Positions 58,724 to 64,000 of a stretch of DNA of 64,000 nt are shown here, piece after piece. Position 1 is the stretch's first letter; every line of letters starts with the position of its first letter. This DNA is from Entonaema liquescens (Eukaryota > Ascomycota > Sordariomycetes > Xylariales > Xylariaceae): contig CADCSX010000001.1 of assembly GCA_902805475.1 (NCBI GenBank), positions 3,720,001 to 3,784,000 on the forward strand, given 5' to 3'. The notes beneath the pieces were generated by a model. That model made no database searches. It had not been told where the DNA came from and worked only from the letters and a program-made list of their open reading frames with translations. A program made the translations under genes and the position numbers.

Positions 58724-61700
58724 ATGGATCCCATACAGAATAAGCGAGTTAAGTATTCTCACATCACAGCTACGGGCTGGTCTCGCGTCCAGAATGGAAA
58801 TATTTACTATTGTGAGCCTTATACGATTGGGCGATTTGATTGTGTAGCTGATTTCATCTAGCATCACAAGCAGGACCTAGCTGGACAGACATATCCAGAT
58901 GGATTTTTGGTTTAGAACCAGTATTTAGGCAACGAGATTTCCAACTTTCAATGCAAAGAACAAGAACAGAGAAACTCACAGGGTCATGGTTCCTTGAAAG
59001 GCACACATTCTTACAGTGGAAATCCCAGCAGGGTTCATTTCTATGGTTGAATGGGAAAAGTTCGTACCTATATCATCCTACCAATCCTCCTGTCTCCTGC
59101 CTACTAAAATTTTACTTAGCCGGATGTGGTAAAACGATGCTATTGTTAGTTAGGTACCTATTTGATGTAAAGTCGGGCATTACCATGTGAGCACTAACTA
59201 ACATTTAAAGTGCCTAGTTCGTCTGCCATCAATCAATTACAGTCAAATACTCCGAGGTCTTCCAACAAGGCTGTACTTAATCATTTCTTTATGGCCAACA
59301 ATTGTTTTCTATACTCAAGAGCTTGCTCGAGGCTTTCATAGACGTCTATATCATTGTCGACGGCTTGAACGAATGTACAGACCAAAGCGAAACCCTCAGC
59401 CTCATTGAAGAGATGTGCAATTGGAAGATTAACAGTGTTCTTATTCTTGTTAGCAGCAATACAACTCAACCTCAAAACACAGGGACAACTTTGACGAGAC
59501 TTACAACCGATAAGTTACTTGTTCCTACTGATAAAGTCGATGATGATATAAGGGCGCACATCAAGAAGTTGGACTTAAGCCAGTGGGAAGACGCCCAGAA
59601 GAATCAGATCATCGAATACATAACATCTCAATCTGATGGCTCGTAAGGCTTCCTAGACAATTTGCGGACTTCGATTGACGATTTTTGGCAGATTCAAGTG
59701 GGCCACAAGCCAGTTGACGGAAGTCAATCAGTGTAATGCCGAGGAAGAGTTAGAGAAAACTCTCAAATCACTTCCCAGAACCCTTACAGAGACGTATGAA
59801 CGGATTCTCTCCGGCATTGACGAGATCTCTGGTAGCAAAATTGTAAGGACGTTGTTATGTTGGCTTTTATATGCCTGTCGACCACTTCAGATTAAAGAGC
59901 TCCGAGAAACTGTCGCCATCGACTGGCTGGGAGGGACATACTTTAATCCAAAAAAGCGGCTTAACAAGCGACCAACTTTTATAGACCGATGTGCTCCCTT
60001 TATTGCAATCGATGAAGGTTCGGAAGGGGATAGCTTGTTTGCCGTTGATGATGATGCAGCATCCTCTTATGATCCAGGAACCGAATTTGCTTGGCGTAAT
60101 AATGCAGTTCTTCGACTAGCACATTCGAGTGTCGCTCAGTTCCTTCAAGAGGAATTCCCCAAAGGACATATACTACTTGCTGAGTCTTTACTAGCATATA
60201 TTCTCCATTTAAACTCAACCGATGAATCTCTGCGAACTAAAGACAACTATCCCCTATTTGACTACGCAGTTCAGTACTGGTATTACCATGCACATCAAAC
60301 CTATCCTAGTGACACCCGGATACTTCCAGCACTAATACAAAAGGCCCTTGACACCGAATGGGATGTTTACCGGCTGATAACATACCCAAACCCCTTAACA
60401 CTATATAACCCTTGGACAGAGCCGGACGGATCTACGGCGGACTGTGCAAAGTATCTCAACCAAAGCAACGATATTTGCAACATATGCCAAAAAATCCAAT
60501 ATGATGTGCTTCAAAGGCCCTCAGGTTTTAGGCAAGACTTATGATGACCTTTCCGCCTCGTCTCGTCAATGCAGGCTGTGTAAAATGATTCATCAGGCTA
60601 TCCTCCAGTTTGGAGTGGCCCGAGACTATCAACTCTCCGCAAAGACCACGTTATTGGAAGAAGAGTCTGAAGGCATTAAACTCGAAATAGCAAGGCGAAT
60701 CCATCAAAACGCCGGCGATACAGATGTCATTCTTAGGGCGGAAACCCAAGATCCGTTTCTCTTTATTAGCTGCTACTACTACTTTGGCCGTTTACATTTA
60801 TATACATCTCTAGGTACGTTGGTTCTATCTTAGACTTAGTTCCACCACTTAGGGCTGATACCTACAAACGAAATAAGAATCGCCACTAGCAGACAAAATA
60901 CTAGGGAGACCCATCCATCCAGATTTCGGGGCATCTAGCCAGGTAGATACCTGTGCACACTGGCTTCAAATGTGTGAGCAGAACCATCCAAAATGCCGTG
61001 TGGACGGACCGCCGCCTCTGCCTAAGAGAGTCATCGACATCAGCGAGGATTCCATACATCTCGTAGAAATACAAACGCCACAGAAAGATAAATATGCTAG
61101 AACTTCTTATTTCTGGGACGTTTACCCGTTGTCCAAGGATATAGAATCGATAAGGAAGCTTACACAAGGCATACAACTAGATGAATGTGGACCCATTTTC
61201 AGAAAGGTAGTTGCTCTAATACGCCGTCTGGGTATTCGCTACCTATGGACAAATGAAGTATGCACCATCTGCGATGACCTCGTCGATTACATAACTGAAG
61301 CAAAGAAGTGGCCAGAGTATTCCGCAAATGCTACAATAAATATTGCAGTTGGCCAGTGGGACCCCCCAACCGATGTATCTACCTCCAGAAATCTGCCACG
61401 ATTCTTACCAGTTTGCGTAAATAAGCCGCAGGATATATTTGTGGGGTGGCTTGGGACGGAGTCGTACTCTGATCCCCGTGGTTTAAGTGTAGCATCCTAT
61501 CCGGATGGTTGGAAATACCTATCCAGCCTTCACAGTTCTGGTATGTATGGGGAAGAAATTCACCTCGCTCGTCGAAATCTTGTTTTTCAACCTGATGAAA
61601 GCGAGTTGTTGGCTTCCCAACTTTACATGCAGTGCCAAGAAGAAGTCCGATGGGAGAACGGTAGAATGAGGCCGGAGTCATTCAAACGCTGGGCAAACTG

Positions 61701-62444
61701 GTACGAGGCGGTAGAAGATTACTCTAGACAACGTTTTAGGATTGGGGAGCATAAGCTAGAAGGTTTCCATAACGATGTTAGTCGATACCAGTGTAGCATG
61801 GGACGGCAGCATGAAAAATATTTCGCTGGGTTGCGGGGGGACGACCTGATGCGCGGCCTATTAATTATGGAGGGCCAGAGATGAAGAACATGGTATCAAG
61901 GCTGAGAATGTACCATCTTGGTCATGGGCCAGTTGTTCTGGGGCTATTAAGCACGTATGGCCCACGAACGCAATTACGCTTGCTACGATTCCCAAGGAAC
62001 GGATCAAGGAAGACTATGTGTTTTGCAGCATTCATGCTGATTTCTCGCAGCTACGTTACGATATAAAGTCCTTTGGTAAAGCTCGAACCTGTTGCCGAGG
62101 AATACTTCAAAATCTGGAGGGGCGATATAGAGGTGAATATTCAAGCTGAGGACGGGCCCCCAATCCGGATAAGGATACGCTACTTTCTTGATTCCCTCAT
62201 CGGACCCAACAATTTGATAAGGACCGAGGAACTATACGTTCTTAAGATAACTCGTCGAGTCGCGCTCTTACTTAGAAAAGTTAGAAACAACGAGTATGAT
62301 GCTATGGAGGAGAATGATCTCTTACACCCGGATATTAGGGATAATAAGGATATTATGAAGAGAGTTGGATTGGTGATTGTCGCTAAGCCAGATACCCAGA
62401 AGTGGGCGTCGGTGGTAAACCAACATGATGTGATAATAGTGTAG
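58724..62444 (+). pseudogene. Decayed NLR-type gene: amyloid-like motif, NACHT, then HET
   Basis: Order of recognisable parts: an N-terminal short motif (58751-58812); TGSWFLERHTFLQWKSQQGSF before the P-loop GCGKT, which is split by an intron at 59060-59119; a damaged segment; VYIIVDGLNECTDQ (Walker B) at 59341; WKINSVLILVSSNT; after an intron, FKWATSQL and KTLKSLPRTLTETYERIL, the winged-helix region, to about 60400. The same frame runs on into NDICNICQKIQYDVLQ, the entry to a HET domain. HET parts are CRLCKMIHQAIL, RLGIRYLW, a degenerate E-x5-Y-S-ANATINIA block, and PSWSWAS. Frame shifts lie at about 60505-60545, 61873-61882 and 62067-62075, with a deletion near 59290. Such proteins trigger cell death in heterokaryon or foreign-partner recognition. 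With at least four breaks it is probably not functional. Confidence 0.75.
58751..58812 (+). other. HRAM-like amyloid motif at the NLR N-terminus
   Basis: Encodes a ~20-residue segment with core SRVQNGNIY preceded by HITATG. The pattern G-x-SRV-x-x-GN-x-Y is that of HET-s-related amyloid motifs, which sit at the N-terminus of fungal NLRs and seed amyloid of a partner effector. The frame is open from an ATG at 58724 and runs to a stop after 58858. No effector with a matching motif was found in the window. Confidence 0.5.
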
Positions 62445-64000
62445 ACGGGGTTGGGTATGTTGAGGGAAACCTGTTTATCTTCCCTTGCTCAGAGTAAAAG
62501 AAGTGTTTAGTAACTTGAACTTGTTTTTACAACGTAGTTTTATATTTGACAGTTATAGAGCGTGTCATCTTGCCCTTACCTGCAGTCCTTGGGAACGCGT
62601 CTTATTGTCAGGCTTAACAAAAGTAGCTATTAGCGATGGGACAGTCCATACGTAATCTAAAACTAGTTATAAGCAAGTATAATCGATGGGATCATAAGAA
62701 ACATAGTTCTTGAATCTTGTTATCATCTTGGTATTTCATCCCGACTGTCGAGACCTATTTGCTATGAGGGGCGTGAGATAGACGATACAATGATACGCGG
62801 TTCAATCCATGTAACGCACGTGCCAATTTCACTCTTTAGGAAGGTGACAAGAACTATGATCCCAGCTAAGATATTTACGGCCTCGGACTGGAGTGTCTTG
62901 CTACGTGTATTTGATATAAGTCTAGGGGTTGTTGTAGATAAACATGGCTATGAAACTTGAGATGGGGGGCGGGGGGATAGAATACTGAATTATTAGGTTA
63001 GAAGATTTTGAGATAGTCTTATCAATGAGGCGTGGGCGTATCTCGCCTTATTAGATTGATGCATGGAGGCTGATTTCAGCTGGGATGGGTATGGGTAGCT
63101 TTTCAGCGGTAGGCTACCTCTCTTTCTCTTCCCCTTTCCCTTATCTCTGAGGCCAACCACTCAATTGTCGATATACTATTGTTTCACAACAGATATCCTT
63201 GGATGTATGTAATAACTACCACATATTTCTAGTGGCCTATCATGTAGAACTATCTAAAGGTAGCCCTCGATAATTGTAGCCAGGTACCCAAGTAGTTATT
63301 CTAAACCTACCACTATGTAAATACCTACTCTTACATACGTCTCAAGTAATAATGGAATGCCTCCAGGAAATCGACCCAATCGGATGGTTGGAATTAGTAG
63401 GAGCTGGACTTGGTGCGGAGAAGCGATGTAGTACAAGACCTCTTATGCCCATTTCGGGGCGATGGTACCAAAGGTAGTCGGTGTTACCGCATCTATGAAA
63501 TTGGAGTACTTGAGCGGTATCCCGCAAGTACTCGTGATAAGCTACCCCGGGTTCTTAACCTTATTCGTTGAAGCTATGGCCAATGATTGATTCCTCCAGG
63601 ATGAGACCAGCTGTGTGATTTAATATCGTCGGTCTTGAAGTCCGAAAGACCTTACAATCGTATAATTGGCCTGTAAAAGAGCCTGGAAAAGAACATTTCG
63701 AAGAATATTCTTTTCGACCTTGATTAACTAACAAACAGTTTATGCACGATAGAGCAAGTTGCATGTGCTTAGTTCCCGAGTTCCACATACGCTATACCCG
63801 TGCTCTCGTGATCGTCGCTGATTCTTCGCATAAGCTCATAGTTATACGTAATCATCTACCACGATTTATCATTTACAACGTAAACAAGGAAAAGAAACAA
63901 GTACGGGTTTCTGTCTACCTGATACGTACCCGTACTAAATACTAAAAAATATACCATGCACTTCCCCGGACCTTGTATGCCAGTACTTACACAATACCTA
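62445..64000. other. Right-end intergenic, no gene seen
   Basis: About 1.55 kb. Minus-strand frames at 63527-63342 and 63788-63561 are adjacent but in different frames and have no recognisable domain. No RNA gene was found. Confidence 0.5.

Overview
The window is nuclear DNA of a filamentous ascomycete (Pezizomycotina, most likely a sordariomycete). The evidence is 50-90 nt introns with GTRNGT donors, CTAAC-like branch sites and YAG acceptors, a GH7 cellulase, a non-reducing polyketide synthase (NR-PKS), an AflR-type Zn2Cys6 regulator, an Argonaute, a NACHT/HET gene and a 7 kb AT-only block with the signature of repeat-induced point mutation (RIP). Intron-exon joins were worked out by hand from splice signals and reading phase.

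Layout. 0-24 kb is mostly housekeeping: the 3' end of an Ish1-repeat gene, an acidic nuclear-type protein, a U2 snRNA gene on the minus strand (outside any ORF), a kinesin-6-like motor, a GH7 cellobiohydrolase whose frame is broken twice, a membrane protein of the DUF1295/methyltransferase-like superfamily with five N-terminal tandem repeats, an Argonaute and a small beta-propeller protein.

24-41 kb looks like a secondary-metabolite cluster: cytochrome P450, AflR-type regulator, NR-PKS (SAT-KS-AT-PT-ACP-ACP-reductase) divergent from the regulator, and an NAD(P)H oxidoreductase. The PKS would build a non-methylated aromatic polyketide and release it reductively, normally as an aldehyde; the other enzymes could oxidise or reduce it. 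As written, the KS active-site stretch is out of frame, although the total ORF stays open.

41.7-49 kb is a RIP-degraded region with a Ty1/copia-type retrotransposon relic: an integrase trace followed by a reverse-transcriptase trace between two direct 217-bp repeats, plus a third inverted copy. Beyond it lie an aldo-keto reductase and a secreted FAD-linked oxidase of the berberine-bridge type, which may be the far half of the same cluster.

54-64 kb is accessory: a tRNA-Asn(GUU), a single-pass cell-surface protein, a GT25 glycosyltransferase relic, and a decayed innate-immunity-type gene with an amyloid-like N-terminal motif, a NACHT domain and, unusually, a HET domain at the C-terminal side. 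Several frame breaks in the window are one-base losses in short runs of one base, so assembly error has to be excluded before calling these genes dead.
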